Shown one piece after another: positions 21,935-35,802 of a stretch of DNA of 64,000 bases. Location of the stretch: NCBI GenBank assembly GCA_002989075.1, contig PSQN01000007.1, positions 736,369 to 800,368 of the forward strand, written 5' to 3'. The notes below the pieces were generated by a model that was given only the letters and a program-made list of their open reading frames with translations, was not told the DNA's origin and searched no databases. Made by a program: the position numbers and the translations under genes. Numbering within the stretch: the stretch's first letter is position 1; each line of letters begins with the position of its first letter. The stretch is from Arthonia radiata (taxonomy: Eukaryota; Ascomycota; Arthoniomycetes; Arthoniales; Arthoniaceae).

Positions 21935-23279
21935 CAGCTCAGAGCTAGATTAAAGCTATGAATGACCTCGGCGATGAGGCAGCGCGCATAGATGCGTGGA
22001 ACCAGGAAACTTTGCGCCTCAAGAGATAGCTGGGGAGCTGTCTGCCCGGGACAACGTGAGGTAGCTAGCAGTGCCGGAACGATTGCGAGGCTCGGTGGGG
22101 CAGTGTGGCGGAGAAGGCCTTCGCGCAGGTTACGTTCTGGTGACGGAAGACTCGGTCATGGCTGATGGAGCGGCTCCAATAGCTTTTCCCTGGGATTGGC
22201 CGCGACGGGCGCGAGACGTCAGACGTATGTCACAGGATTCAAAGGACAGCGTTCGATACGCCCCAGCGACGCTCTGACTACAGATCCTGTTCGCGCAATA
22301 GATGTGCAGAGAAGTGGCCCGTCGTCAAGGAGTGAGGCGACGCTGTGAAGGGACTCGAACACCAGAGGATGCGGGAAGGTGCAGATCGAGGAGGAAAAGC
22401 TACGGCGCACACGGCGCGAAGGGGAGGGCGTAATGATAATAGGCCACAGAGTACAATTACTGCTCGAAGGGGGTTCTTTTGTGAACACTGAAGGCCTCTG
22501 AATAAAGATGCGCCTGACAGACGGCAGACAATAATGGGTCGCGAAAATGGAGAGGAGGAGATGGTCGTAATGGTTCCCCGCGAGAGCGCCAGACACCAGC
22601 ACTAGCCACTCTGGGTCTAGCGTCTGGACTCTCCCATAACGACGATCGTCAGTACTCCTAATGCCCTTGCACCTGCGTCTTCTGGCTCTGTCCATCGCCC
22701 ATAACATAATGGCGAGTGGCTGATGACCTTGCAGATGCTCCCAAACCCTGTCACAGCCCTTGTCAACGACGAGTTCGCCACCTGCACCTTGTTCCCACTT
22801 CAACATCGACTGGTCACCCCCATGTACAGCAGTTCTCAACGTCGAGTCTTGCCGCGCCGCTCGCTATCTCCCTTCGGCACACCCTTTTGACGTGAACATG
22901 AGAGTCTGGGAGGATGTCAGCCTCCGAGCGAACCATGGCAAAACGGTATCTCAGTGTCCCCGCCTTTGTGTGGTAGCACAGGCACTTGCCTGGAAGGTCA
23001 CAGCACCCCTGCGCAAGCCAGTCACGAGGCGCCTTCCGCCAACAGGAGATAGGCCGCTTGCTACTGGTTCATGAATTGCAAATGCAGCATATAAATATTC
23101 ATGCGTTTTAATACTTCTTGCTGCAGGTGTGTTCAGCATCCTGTACATCTATCAACGTTGAAGCCCGTATGTTTCGGTATACCCCGAATCTAGTGTATCA
23201 ATAAACAAGATTCCATCGTACCGCCAGTTCACCATATTACCTAACTCCTACAACACGATGGCGCTACGGCTGCAACGGC
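21935..23279. promoter_or_regulatory. Long intergenic region upstream of the IPT/TIG factor
   Basis: 1345 bp between the transcription factor start and the acyl-CoA synthetase stop. It should contain the factor's promoter and 5' leader. A 206-codon reverse frame at 22219-22839 has no start context, family or composition support. No tRNA or repeat was seen. A long upstream region is common for fungal regulators. Confidence 0.4.
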
Positions 23280-25632
23280 CTATAGTTTAGCCTTCATGCC
23301 GAGCTTAGCGTCGCCAGACGAGGCCTCGTCGTACAGCCTGTCGATCTCGCTTCGGTATGCCTTCGCAGTTTGTGGGCGCTTGAGCTTGAGACTACAGCTT
23401 TTCGTTAGCTCAAGTTATGGCGCATCTTCGCTTGCTGAGTACTTACGTTGGAGTCAACAGCTCGTTCTCCACGGAGAAGGGCTCGTATAGAAGCGACATA
23501 TTCCTCACCCTCTCATATGGATTGAACCTCGACTGCTTGCCTACCTTGTCAAGCTCCTTCATCATAGCTTTTTGTACTCGCGGATTTGATGCCGCAGCCT
23601 TCAACGCATCGACATCGTTCTGACCGAATGCGCGATCCAGAACCTTGCCCGCGAAAGTCGCGAAGATCTCAGGCATCATGGCGCCAATCAGGACAAGGCT
23701 GCTCTGGCTGCTGTCCCCGTGTACGTATGCAGCGCTCATCCAAGGACAATTGGCTAAGTAGACGTTCTCGATGCGTTCCGGTGAGACATACTCACCCTGA
23801 GCAAGCTTGAGCACGTTCTTACGACGGTCGATGATTTTGAATCGACCAAGAGGGTCGATCTCAGCCACGTCGCCTGTGCGAAACCAGCCGTCTTCAGTGA
23901 AAGCTTTGCGGGTCTCATCTTCATTGCGGTAGTATTTCTTGAACAGCGCTGGGCCGCGCAACATAAGCTCGCCGCGAGGGTTCGGTTTATCCGTACTTAA
24001 ATAGTCCATGTCCGGTAAATCCAAAAGACAGGCTTCAACACAGGGCGACAAGGCGCCGCAATTGCCAACCGAGAGGTCCCCCTCAAGTTGATTCAGGGAG
24101 ACAGCGTAGCTCTCGGTAAGACCGTATCCTTGCAGGAAATGTACCCCAAACACAGCTCGCAGGAACTGGTGCAGGCTCGGATCTAACGGAGCAGAGCCAG
24201 ACACAAGAAACTGCGCCTTCTCAAGGCCAATGGCACTGACCACCTTATTGCCCCATATGCGGTCGTAGATGGCGTGCTTCTGCGTGGCTCCTGGTGAATC
24301 GGGATCCTTGAGCCGGTCCAGCTTGGTCGCAACAATGTGGCGGGACAATGCGCCTCGGAAGCCTGGCGCGTCCGTCGTCGCTGCCTTGATAGACGCGCCA
24401 AACCGGTTGTACAAGCGTGGAACTGAGGCAAACCCAGTGGGCTTTAGAATCTTCATATCGTCTACAATCTCGAGTACGTTGCCATGGAAGAAACCAATGC
24501 GCGTACCAGCACACAGCGCGGCGTGCTGACCGACTCGTTCGTAGATGTGCGCAAGGGGTAGGTACGAGAACATGCAATTATCTTTCAGAGGCTGGCAGGC
24601 GAGGATGCTGGAAAAGGTTGCTGCGACCGCGTTCCCGTGGGAGAGCACGACACCTTTGGGATTGCCCGTGGTTCCGCTAGTATAATTGATCGTGATGTTG
24701 TCCTCCACACGTGGCGGCACCATCTGCCGATTTGAGGATGCTCCAAGGCCTTCAACCTGCGCGAATGACAGAATCCGAATGTCCGTTCCATGCGCCATCT
24801 CTTTAAGCAGGTCCGCTTTCGAATAGCCAGGCTGCTCTCCGACGTCGAGGGGCTCGAGAGAGATAATGATCTTGAGGGTTGGACATCGCGGTTTCAGCTT
24901 CAGGAGAGCGGGAACGTGATTTAATGATGCGACCACGCAGGACAGTGATGCGTGATTGATAATATACTCCGTGGCATCAGGACCGAGCGTGTCATACAGA
25001 GACACGGAATAGAGCGCCTGAGACATACAGGCCAAGTCTAGCGCAAGTCAGCGTTGACACAATTTGGAGATTGTTTAGAAGCCACCATGACCTACCGGTG
25101 ATTTGCCATTCTGGCCTGTTCTGACACCACAGGCCGATCGGCTTTTGCTTTCCGTATTGTCCTATAGACTCCAGCAGCTCCACAAAGCCCTTGCCAACGT
25201 TCTCACGTCGGGCAGCTACTGTTGCGTAGTCCTGCCAGACATAGTCCTTGTAAGTTTTCGTTTGCGGGTCGTAAGGGCGCCATCCGAGGCATCTGGATTT
25301 GCCGAATAGAGACACTGAAATCGAATGAGCATGGTTGAAACGAAATCAATACAGTCCCGATAGGTCCATACCGGCCTTTTCGAACAAGTCAAATTGTGTC
25401 CTTTCCTGCCTAGGGTCAGTCTTCGCTCCAAGCTACTCATGCGCGGGCCACTAACCTCTGTCAAAGTCGTAATGAGCCCATCCTGAAATCTCCAGTGTCT
25501 GTATACCTCACTCCTTCCATCTTGTTTCGAGTTTGGTAGGGCGATGCTGTGCGGATGGCCAGGAGGTGGGGGTGGGCGATACGGCTCCGCTGCCTTGACT
25601 GCCGGTGTCTTCACTTCCTCGAAGATGCCCAT
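23280..25632 (-). CDS. Long-chain acyl-CoA synthetase, peroxisomal (FAA2-like)
   Basis: Predicted 710 aa, five exons: 25632-25456, 25405-25372, 25314-25096, 25037-23447 and 23391-23280. The introns are 50-58 nt with clear splice signals. It activates fatty acids to acyl-CoA using ATP. Motifs are the AMP-binding loop YTSGTTGNPKG (residues 262-272), GYGLTES (447-453), and the FACS signature WFRTGDVAEIDPLGRFKIID onward (about 528-565). It ends in AKL, a PTS1 signal for import into peroxisomes, where it would feed beta-oxidation. Length fits the family (about 690-740 aa). The ATG at 25632 starts MGIFEEVK; the frame upstream lacks another ATG. The promoter side holds an E-box (CACGTG, 26015-26020). 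Confidence 0.93.
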
Positions 25633-26098
25633 TGCTGACGTCAAAAGCCCAGCTCAGTCTCCGATGGCGATGCTGCCAGGTACGGCCGCAAAGGAAGACT
25701 CCGCCTGTTCCAAAACAAATCGCCTTCACAGGCCTAGTTCATAGTGCACGAGGAGGCATGCGCAAACCCAATGGATGGTTTCGGGCGGAGAGAGGAATGT
25801 ACAGGGGGAAAAGAGTGCGTCGAGAAGTCAAGCTACAGCTGGAAAAACAAGAGCAACAAGCAGCAAGAAAAGGAGTAGGCCAAGGATAGACGGAGCTGGA
25901 GAGATGCTCTCACGACGACTTCAACAATGGATCAGATGCTCCGGCCGAGGCTCCAGCTACGTCGGGCGTCTCCAGCCAATCACGGCCATTGCCGAAGCGC
26001 GCTAGCATCGCTGCCACGTGATATGCCTGTCGGCCACGTCCCGTCGGAAGAACCAGAACTCCTCCGTCTGCTGCATCTTCGGCGATGGCAGCAGCAGT
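25633..26098. promoter_or_regulatory. Intergenic region upstream of acyl-CoA synthetase
   Basis: 466 bp between two reverse-strand genes; it holds the promoter of the acyl-CoA synthetase gene and the 3' UTR of MET17. A palindromic CACGTG lies at 26015-26020, about 380 bp upstream of the ATG. Such E-boxes bind bHLH factors in fungi; use here is not shown. Confidence 0.4.
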
Positions 26099-27941
<1,843 letters not shown>

Positions 27942-28844
27942 ATTGGGCTGTCTTTGTTTGGGGAGCTATTCGATGGTTTCTGGTGATGTTGTAACAATAT
28001 CGTCTGCAGCTCTGTCACTAGGGCAAGGTTGTTGGCAATTTGTTGGAAAGACCAGGGTGGGGTGGTTAATACGGAATAGAGGTCAATGGGATCCACCATC
28101 ACGCCATCCTGGTCGGCCGGATCTTGACGACTTGGGCTAGGCTTGGGCCAGAAAAGACTATCGATTTGACAGTCCGTTTCTCCGAGCATACCAACGGATC
28201 ATGGCACGCATAAGGTATGCTACAGACCCTTTCTCGGCCATCTTTGCTTGTAAAGTTGTGCTTCTCTTGAAACCTGTGTACAAAATGGTAGTCCTCCCGC
28301 CGAGCGCAGACCAGGGTTTTGGTATGCAGCTTCGTGCGGGGATGCACTTGTCACTCCACCTCCTCCAAACGACCCCATCAACCTTTGAGTGCTAATCGAG
28401 CGCTTAGTCCCTACCTATTGAAATGCGCATGAGGAATAATCCGTTCCGCGGCAAACCCGCTACTTCGTACACATGCTTTGATGGCATACAGACGTCGCAG
28501 GGCAGGTCTTTCGCACCATGTGAACATCCCAGCGACGAAGCACGTACTCCTCTTCTGCAAGATAGGAAAGATTCGCCAGTCATAGCTTGTGCTGGGTCAC
28601 ACAAAGGGCTTCGAAAATCTTAGTCAGGAAGAAGTGTGCGTCTCCCATGCAATCCATGCAATAACCGGCCCCGTGGCGCCCTGAGCACGCACCGATCCTC
28701 CCACGCCCGTACACAAAAAGTTTTCGTCGCTCTCTCTTACACGTTCCCTCTTTTCATATCATCTTATACGTAGTTGATCGACGTCAGCTGTGTACTACGC
28801 TGCCATATTACGTTGCCAAAGTCCGACACTAGACCGCAAACAAG
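27942..28844. promoter_or_regulatory. Divergent promoter region between MET17 and the edge gene
   Basis: 903 bp between divergently transcribed genes. Near 28,720-28,840 a CT-rich stretch followed by an A-rich leader precedes the ATG of the right gene, which looks like a fungal 5' leader. No CACGTG sulfur-type element was seen on the MET17 side. Confidence 0.45.
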
Positions 28845-29465
28845 ATGGTCGTTAATCTCGGAGGTCTACCAAAGCACATCAAGCAACCGCTCTTGAAAAT
28901 CCCAGCCTTTCCGGGAAACAAGCTTATGAAAGTATCTCGATTTGTGGATGCCGTGTTGAGCTCGAACGCCTCTGAGCCGCATTTGCATACTGTCGAAAAC
29001 CTGCGAGTGTGTGCGGCGTTCTTCAGCTACAAATGTCAGCCAAAGCATTACCAATGCTTTATGCGAGACTTCAGGAAAGCCGAATATTTGATCAACACAA
29101 GGTGCTCCGAATCCAGGCAAGAGGCGGAGGGGAAGCGCAAGACACATGAGAGCGAGCAAGGTGTTCTAGACAAAGACTTGACCTGGCCCGGTTTTAAGAA
29201 AATTGATTACGCCAAGATCACCTACGACTAGTTCATCACAAGCTTAGAGCGCCGCAACCCAGATCTCATTATTCACCGAAAAACGGCCGATGCGGAGCTT
29301 GAGAAGATTATCAAGACTATCGTACCAAAGGGAGGCAAAGCAAACAGCCGTGGCTTGAACGAGAATTCGCTGCGCCGGCGGCTTTTAATCAAGGAGTCGA
29401 ACGAATACTGGGCGGAGAGGCATGTAGCCGGCGAAGACCATTACGATAATACTGCCGCTCTATGA
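28845..29465 (+). pseudogene. Uncharacterised gene at island edge with in-frame TAG
   Basis: An open frame of 128 codons starts at the ATG at 28845 (good leader, AAGATGG) and is followed, after one TAG (29229-29231), by 78 more coding-like codons in the same frame to TGA (29463-29465). Without that TAG it would be a 206-aa basic protein. The N-half has four clustered Cys (VCAAFF, YKC, QCFMRDF, TRC); the C-half is helical and Lys/Arg-rich (LERRNPDLIIHRKTADAELEK). No splice signals around the TAG would remove it. CAG-to-TAG is a typical RIP change, and the AT-rich repeat block begins right after the gene. It may alternatively be a working 128-aa protein. No family recognised. Confidence 0.6.
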
Positions 29466-29845
29466 CATGGAGGTTGAACCATAGCAGCTTGTTACTAGAG
29501 AATTCATAGCCTCTGTGTAATTACTTCTACAAGGACTTCATCATGCTAAGATTACTGCAGTGTATAGTTTCGAAACATAATATTACAACATATTGTTCTC
29601 TATATCGTATAGAGCCAACAAGTCAACCTTCTATATTATATATAATAAAAGTAGTGTAGCTTAGTCTTGATTTTCTATCTAAAGGCTTTTACTACTACTA
29701 GAAGTTCTAAAACTTACTATCTAAGACTTATTTACTAGAAAAGATATTTATAATCTAAATTTAATACTTTACTTAAATACTATTTATTCTCTCTATATTC
29801 AATATCTTTATTATTATTGTTATTAAATTTCTAATCTATAATCTA
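29466..29845. other. Transition from gene island to AT-rich repeats
   Basis: Composition falls from balanced to very AT-rich within about 150 bp. No gene or repeat recognised. Confidence 0.5.
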
Positions 29846-30173
29846 TTACTATGTATAGCGTAGTTCTAGTTATATAGAGTACTTTTAGTAGCTAATTTAT
29901 AAGCTATATTAGTTATTTCTAAGACTCTATATACTATAACTATCTACAAAAAGAGTATTATAAATATAATATCCTATTTTAACTCTATATTTATACCTGT
30001 TAAACTCTATATTCTATATATATTAAAATTAAAACTAAGAAACTAGAGGAAATAATAGCTTTAATAAAGAAAAACTAAAGATAAATAAATAAGCCTCTAT
30101 ATTATAAGTTACCTATAAGACGCCCCTCTACCCTCTAAGTTATCCTAGATATAGAGGGTTACCTATACTAAAG
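29846..30173 (+). repeat. 0.33-kb direct repeat, copy 1
   Basis: Matches 61101-61413 in the same orientation, including the GTTATATAGAGTACTTTTAG block, TAAGACGCCCCTCTA/TAAGACGCTCCTCTA, and the end CTATACTAAAG. Origin unknown; it may be a solo LTR or a short non-autonomous element. Its right end adjoins the 1-kb repeat below. Confidence 0.65.
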
Positions 30174-30364
30174 TATCTTATAGCCTATTCTATAGGTAAA
30201 GATACTATAAAATTACTATTATAATATTATTATAATACTATACTAAAATAGATATATAAGGTTTTAAGACTAGATAATACTATTTTTAAAATACTTATAT
30301 ATTCAGATCTTATAACCGCTACCGCTACTAAAATTTTAATTCTTATTTATAATTCAGTTATAAG

Positions 30365-30407
<43 letters not shown>

Positions 30408-31204
30408 GTAAAAATAATATCTAATCTAATTTTACTACTATATTATAACTATATTATAACTTTATATTAAATAAACAATCTAAGACCGACCTAACTCTAC
30501 TTTAGATTTAGATTTTTATCTAGATTTTTATTGAGTTTTAGTATAGATAGCGGTTATAAGATCTTAAATATATAATTCTATTTTTTCTTCTAAGTATAGC
30601 TTAGCCTGGTAGATACTATACTAGATACTAGAATAGCTTTCTATAGTAACTTTTAGCCTAAATTCTAAATCTTTAATAATTTTTTATCTAGCGTTGCTAG
30701 TAAGTAAGTTAGCTTTATATTACTATATAGCTACTTCTTCTTTAAGATAGGGTTAGCTAACCCTAGCGTAGCTTCCTAAAATAGCTTTATATATAGTTTT
30801 ATAGTAGTATTATATTACCTATATTATATAAAATAAATCTTATAACCGTAACTAGAACATTTTTAGATAGTTTTCTTAATATTTTTACTAATTTAGATAA
30901 TGAGAATAGAATATAAACTAGTATATGAGTAAAAATATAGTCAGATAGATAAACATATATATATATACTAGTATAGTAGCCCTAACTTTAATTAGAATCT
31001 ATCAAATTATAAATATATTACTAGATATAGAGTTATCTACTACTCTAGATATAGAGAGTATCTAAGAGATTATTCTAGTTTTAATATAGTTTTAGCAGTT
31101 TATTTGATCTAGATTAGTCTAGTAGGAATAATAAAAACTATATCATAACCTTTTTATAACTATACTATAACTATCTCTAAGCTTCTAAGAGGGCCTCTAA
31201 GGTA
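30174..31204 (-). repeat. Unnamed ~1-kb interspersed repeat, copy 1
   Basis: Same unit as 56476-57489 and 58878-59827, here in reverse orientation. Ends are TACCTTAGAGGCCCTC-like and, inverted, TACCTTATAGCCTATTC-like, so short imperfect terminal inverted repeats are possible. Shared interior blocks include AGCTACGCTAGGGTTAGCTAACCC and the TAACGCTAGATAAAAAA region. No coding sequence. Probably a non-autonomous DNA element; the class is not proven. Confidence 0.65.
30367..30408. repeat. (TTA)14 microsatellite
   Basis: 42 bp of perfect TTA repeats inside the ~1-kb repeat copy 1; the other copies have much shorter triplet runs at or near this place. Confidence 0.95.
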
Positions 31205-34200
31205 TTACTCTATATATACATATACTTTAGGAAATAGATAATAGAATATATCATTAATCTAGCTATAGCTACTATAGCTAATATAGAAAAGTTATTTATA
31301 TTAATATAGAGTTTAATATAAAAGCTTAAGAACTTTCTAAGCTGTCTATAGAATAAAGAAACTAAATACTAAATAATAAGATATTAGATCTAAATTAGAC
31401 TATATTTTACTATATATACTTACCTTTATAGATTAAAATAAAGCTAATTAAGTAAAGTCTCTTAGAGAACCTACTTAAAGATATAAATAAGCTTCTAAAG
31501 AAGGTTTATTAGTATATAAATATTAATTATAGTATAGTATAGAACTTCTAAGATTTTTAGATAGTAGATTAGGTATAAACTATAGTAGTTATAATACTAG
31601 AGTAACTCTATAAGGGTTAAGCTATAGATAAGATAGCATATATTAAGAATAAAATAACTTACTAGTCTAATAAAGAGATACTAGCTTTACTAAATAGAAA
31701 TATCTAGATTTAATATTTAATAAGTTAAATATATAGTTTTTTATATATAACTAGAAGAAATACCTTTTTATGGAATATATCTTACCTTAAACTAGTATTA
31801 ATCTAATACTAGTTAGATTAGAAAATAATAAGAGTAATTCTTATATTTCTAGAGCTTAGAGCTATTAATTAATAGTAAGAATAAATTAAAGTCTTAGTAT
31901 AGCCAAATAGGTTACTATAAGAGGTCTTTATACTAGTAGATTCTAGTATAGAGATTAACCTTATTAATTACTATATTATACTTAAATAAGAATAGTAAAA
32001 GTTATATTAAGTAGAGCTTCTATATATTAAGTTTTATTTATAATAAGAATAAGCTATAGCTTAGGTTTATAGTATATATAATATAAATATAACTATAAGA
32101 AATATATGTAAGGAGAAATAGTATTACTAACCCTATCTATATTTAGCTAATTTTATAGAATATAGCCTAATTTTAGAATATCTATAGCTTAAGTAAGTTA
32201 AGCCTTAGATTAGCTAGATAATAAGAATAATTATATAAAAAAAATTTCTAAATCTAAAGAATAGATAGTTAGAGCTAAATTTATTAAAATTATTAGTAAA
32301 GATATAATTCTAGTATATTTATAAAAAGATAAGTAGTACTATTCTATAATTCTATAAATAAAAGTAGATAAATACTATAAGTATTAAACAGTAGTTCTAT
32401 TAGATATTAGTTTACTACTAGACCAAACTTTAAATAGTAAGTCTAAAAAAGTAGAAAAGTAAGATAAGCTTTCTTCTTAGTATAGTAAATATAAAGATAT
32501 TTTTCTAAAGAACTATTAAGCAAGCTTTTACTACTTAATAAGTATACTTATAAAATTAAGCTTAAAAATACTACAAAATCTTTATATAAGCTAATCTATT
32601 TTATATTATAAAATAAACTAAAAATACTTTAAAATTACTTAGATACTATAATTAAGAAGAAGTAAGTATAACTTTTTACTAATTTAGTAATTACTTTAGT
32701 TCTATTTATATTTAAGATAAATAAATTATTAAGACTATATATAGAGTACTATAGATTAAATAATATAACTATAAAAAATAACTATATATTACTATTAGTC
32801 TCTAAATTCCTAATTATTTATAAGACTTAAAAATATTTATAAAGCTTAATCTTTAAAATACTTATTACTATATATATATTTATAAAAAAGATAAGTAAAA
32901 GATAGTATTTTATATCTAATATAGGTACTATAAGTATTTTATAATATTTTTTAGACTAGTAAATACTTCTACTATATTTTAGATATATATTTATAAAGCT
33001 ATAAATAATTTCTTAATTTTTTTTAAAGATAAGAAAAGTTATAAAAGCTATATTAAAAAAGTTCTATAAAGGCTTTATAAATAGAAATTATTTATAAAGC
33101 TATTTAAGTACTAATTTTATACTACTAAGGTTTTTTTTTGAAATTTACTATAAAAATTAATAGTATTAAAATAGATTTAAAAAGAATAAGAACTATAGCT
33201 AACTAGCTAGTTTCTATTATAATAAAGTAAATCTTATTTTTCTTGAAATTTATAAACTTTTACTAGTAATTTATTTATAAATTTAGCTATATTATAGTAT
33301 TTATATATATATAAATAAAAGATATTAAGTTTAATTAGAGTAAAGCTTAATAAAAAGCTTTTAGAGTACTAGAATAAGTTTTTATAAATATATTTATACT
33401 AATATATTTTAATCTAGTACTACTAATTATCTTAATAACTAATATATTGGACTTTATAATAGTAGGTATCTTACTCTAATTATAGAACGATAGTTAATTA
33501 ATATTACTATTAAATATTAAGTTAGACTTATTTTCTTTAATAATAGTAGATACTATCTAAACTAGTACTAATAATAAGGTAAATATATATTTATATCTAG
33601 TAGCGTTCTTTTTAAAGAAGTTTATAAATACTAAACTAAGATATAATATCTATAATAAAGAGCTTATAGTAATATAAACTATTTTTTAGTACTAGTACTA
33701 TTATCTTATTAGTATATAGTATTTAGTGAAGATTATAATAAACTATAATAATTTATAATAATTTATAATAATTTATAATAATAAAAGTATTATTTTACTA
33801 ATATATATACTAAATAGAAGCTTTATTAGTATTTAACTTTAAAATACTATACTACATAAATAGTAAAAATCTAGTAGACGTACTATTATACTATTTAAAT
33901 TATAAAAATTTATATGGAGTAAAAAAAGATAATACTAATAAGATATTACTAAGCTTATAGTAGAAGATTAGAGGAGATTTACTTTATTTAGTGCTAGAAA
34001 GAAGTTTTTTAGTCTAAAAGAAAAGATAATTACTATATTAATTATATTACTTAAAGATTAGTTTAAATACTATTAGTAGTTTAGTTACTAATTTAAAATT
34101 CTAAATATAACTATAGTTTAAATTAAAGATAGATTAAAGTTAGATATAACTTTATATAGAATATTTAAAAGTAAAAATATATTTATTCTTTTTTAGTAAA

Positions 34201-35280
34201 TTAGAGCCTTTTTAGTAGCTCTTATATTATAAGTTAAGATATTTATAGCTACTACTCTTAAATTAGCTTATAATAATACTTTTAAAGTCTTATAAATTTA
34301 ATTTTAGAAGCTTAGTAAAGAGATATCTTTATAAAGTAAAAAGTATTAAAGTTAAAATTATTAGCTAAAACTAAAAATTGATATAATAATAAAATAGTAG
34401 TAGATTACTATTAAGCTAGTATAAGAAAGTACTATATAAGTTATATTAATTTAAATACTCTAATAAAGTCTAACTTAAACTCTAAGTTATTAAAATATAT
34501 ATAATAGATAGTTAATAGCTATGAGTTATTATGTAAAGATAGTAAAATTTAAATATTAGAGTATTTTATATTAAAGTTAGAATTTATAAGCTAAAATTAT
34601 AATAATAAGCTTACTAGCTACTTTAAGATTAAAAAGACTCTAAAGATTATTAAATATAAATATATATAAAAGAATATAGTATTATATATTAAAAACTTTA
34701 CTACTAAATATAATATATATTAGTAATTTACTATAAAAAGATATAAGTTTTAAAGTAAAATAGTAGTAATACTAGTTCTAATTAAACTCTTTAAGAATCT
34801 ATTCTTAAACTTTATTATTAAACTACTAATAGTATACTTAAATAGTAGAGATATTATTAATTTAATTTTTATAGTTATTAACTACTTTTCAAAGTTTATA
34901 ACCTATATTTTAGTTAGTAAGACTATAGATACTATAAAACTAGTAGAAGTACTTTATAGATTCTAAATAAGAATATTAGAATTTTTAAGAAGCCTTTTAT
35001 TTAATAAAGAATTTATATTTACTAGCTTATACTAAAGTACCTTCTACTAGTATTTAACTATAAAATAAAGACCAAGTATAGCTTTTTACTTTTAGACTAA
35101 TAGCTTAACTAAGTATTAAAATTAGAAGCTTAAAAACTATTTATATATATATATCTTTTAAAATTAAGATAATTAGTATAAATATCTAAAAAGCTACTTT
35201 TATATATAATTTAAAGGTCTATTTATTTAGAAAAATCTTACTAATTAAATCTACTTTTAGTTATATTATAGATATACTAG
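31205..35280 (+). mobile_element. Ty3/Gypsy chromodomain element, copy 3 (fossil, 3' truncated)
   Basis: Strongly RIP-mutated. Recognisable by likeness to the other copies and to Gypsy pol: a protease-like LVDS motif near 31,945, reverse transcriptase about 32,500-33,200, RNase H about 33,450-33,750, and integrase about 34,600-35,280 (TYILVSKT block near 34,900). The region before the protease may be gag but is too eroded to be sure, and the left edge is set only by the neighbouring repeat. The copy stops in the integrase where the Copia element begins. Broken throughout. Confidence 0.75.
33741..33783. repeat. Short tandem repeat, ~10-bp unit (AATTTATAAT)
   Basis: About four units of AATTTATAAT-type sequence between RNase H and the linker of Gypsy copy 3. 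Copy 4 has fewer units at the same place (about 42,180-42,210), so this is a local expansion. Confidence 0.6.
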
Positions 35281-35788
35281 TGTTGAAAATTAACCAACTA
35301 GCTGGTTAGCCGGAACCCTCAGAGGCCCGGAGTATCGGACAGGTCCTACCAGCTGTCTCGGCCTAAAATAGAGCAAGTCTTTTATCTAAAGGGTCGGGCC
35401 TAGTAGCCCAGGTCTAGGATAAAAAGGAGCATTATACGACCTGTTCTAGACAGCTGGCTTGTAGTCTAAGACAACATAAAATAAACTTAGAGACTAACAG
35501 TTTTAAATAGACAGAATTACTGTCTTGTACGGTAAGTTACAGGTTATCTAGCTTCTATCAAAAAGAATAGATATCTAGTAAGTTCTATATCGGCCGCTAA
35601 ACTTAAATATATAAGCTAGAATTCCTCTAGAGAATTTTAGCTAATAAGACAGACAATATAATAACAGCTTCTCCTTGCTACTAAGTATTATACCTATATT
35701 AAGCTTAAGTATTGTACTAGTCTTAAGCTAGTCTCGTCTTTCTACTCTTTGTAGTAGTATCCTTCTTCTTCCCTGCACCTTTTTAACA
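35281..35788 (+). repeat. Copia 5' LTR
   Basis: 508 bp, TG...CA. Better preserved (more C/G) than the 3' LTR at 40180-40686. Confidence 0.9.
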
Positions 35789-35802
35789 GGTTATAAGCCC
35801 GG
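35789..35802 (+). other. Putative primer binding site, half-molecule initiator tRNA-Met
   Basis: GGTTATAAGCCC directly after the LTR matches, with one G-to-A difference, GGTTATGAGCCC, the complement of the anticodon arm of yeast-type initiator tRNA-Met. The same sequence is in the minus-strand copy. Use of half tRNAs is known for Ty5 and Drosophila copia. Confidence 0.5.

Noticed and set aside
22219-22839. 206-codon reverse frame in the long intergenic region.
   Set aside because: No domain, odd composition, and it sits in the promoter/leader of the IPT/TIG gene; most likely chance.
10452-25950. CCTCGG/CCGAGG motifs (FarA/FarB-type fatty-acid response sites) upstream of the SDR (10452-10457) and acyl-CoA synthetase (25945-25950) genes.
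   Set aside because: The same 6-mer also lies upstream of unrelated genes (about 15,863, 17,162 and 21,966), so in this GC-rich island it does not discriminate.
30367-30408. Regular triplet array considered as a CRISPR-like or centromeric repeat.
   Set aside because: It is a plain TTA microsatellite; there are no spacers, and CRISPR arrays are not expected in fungi.
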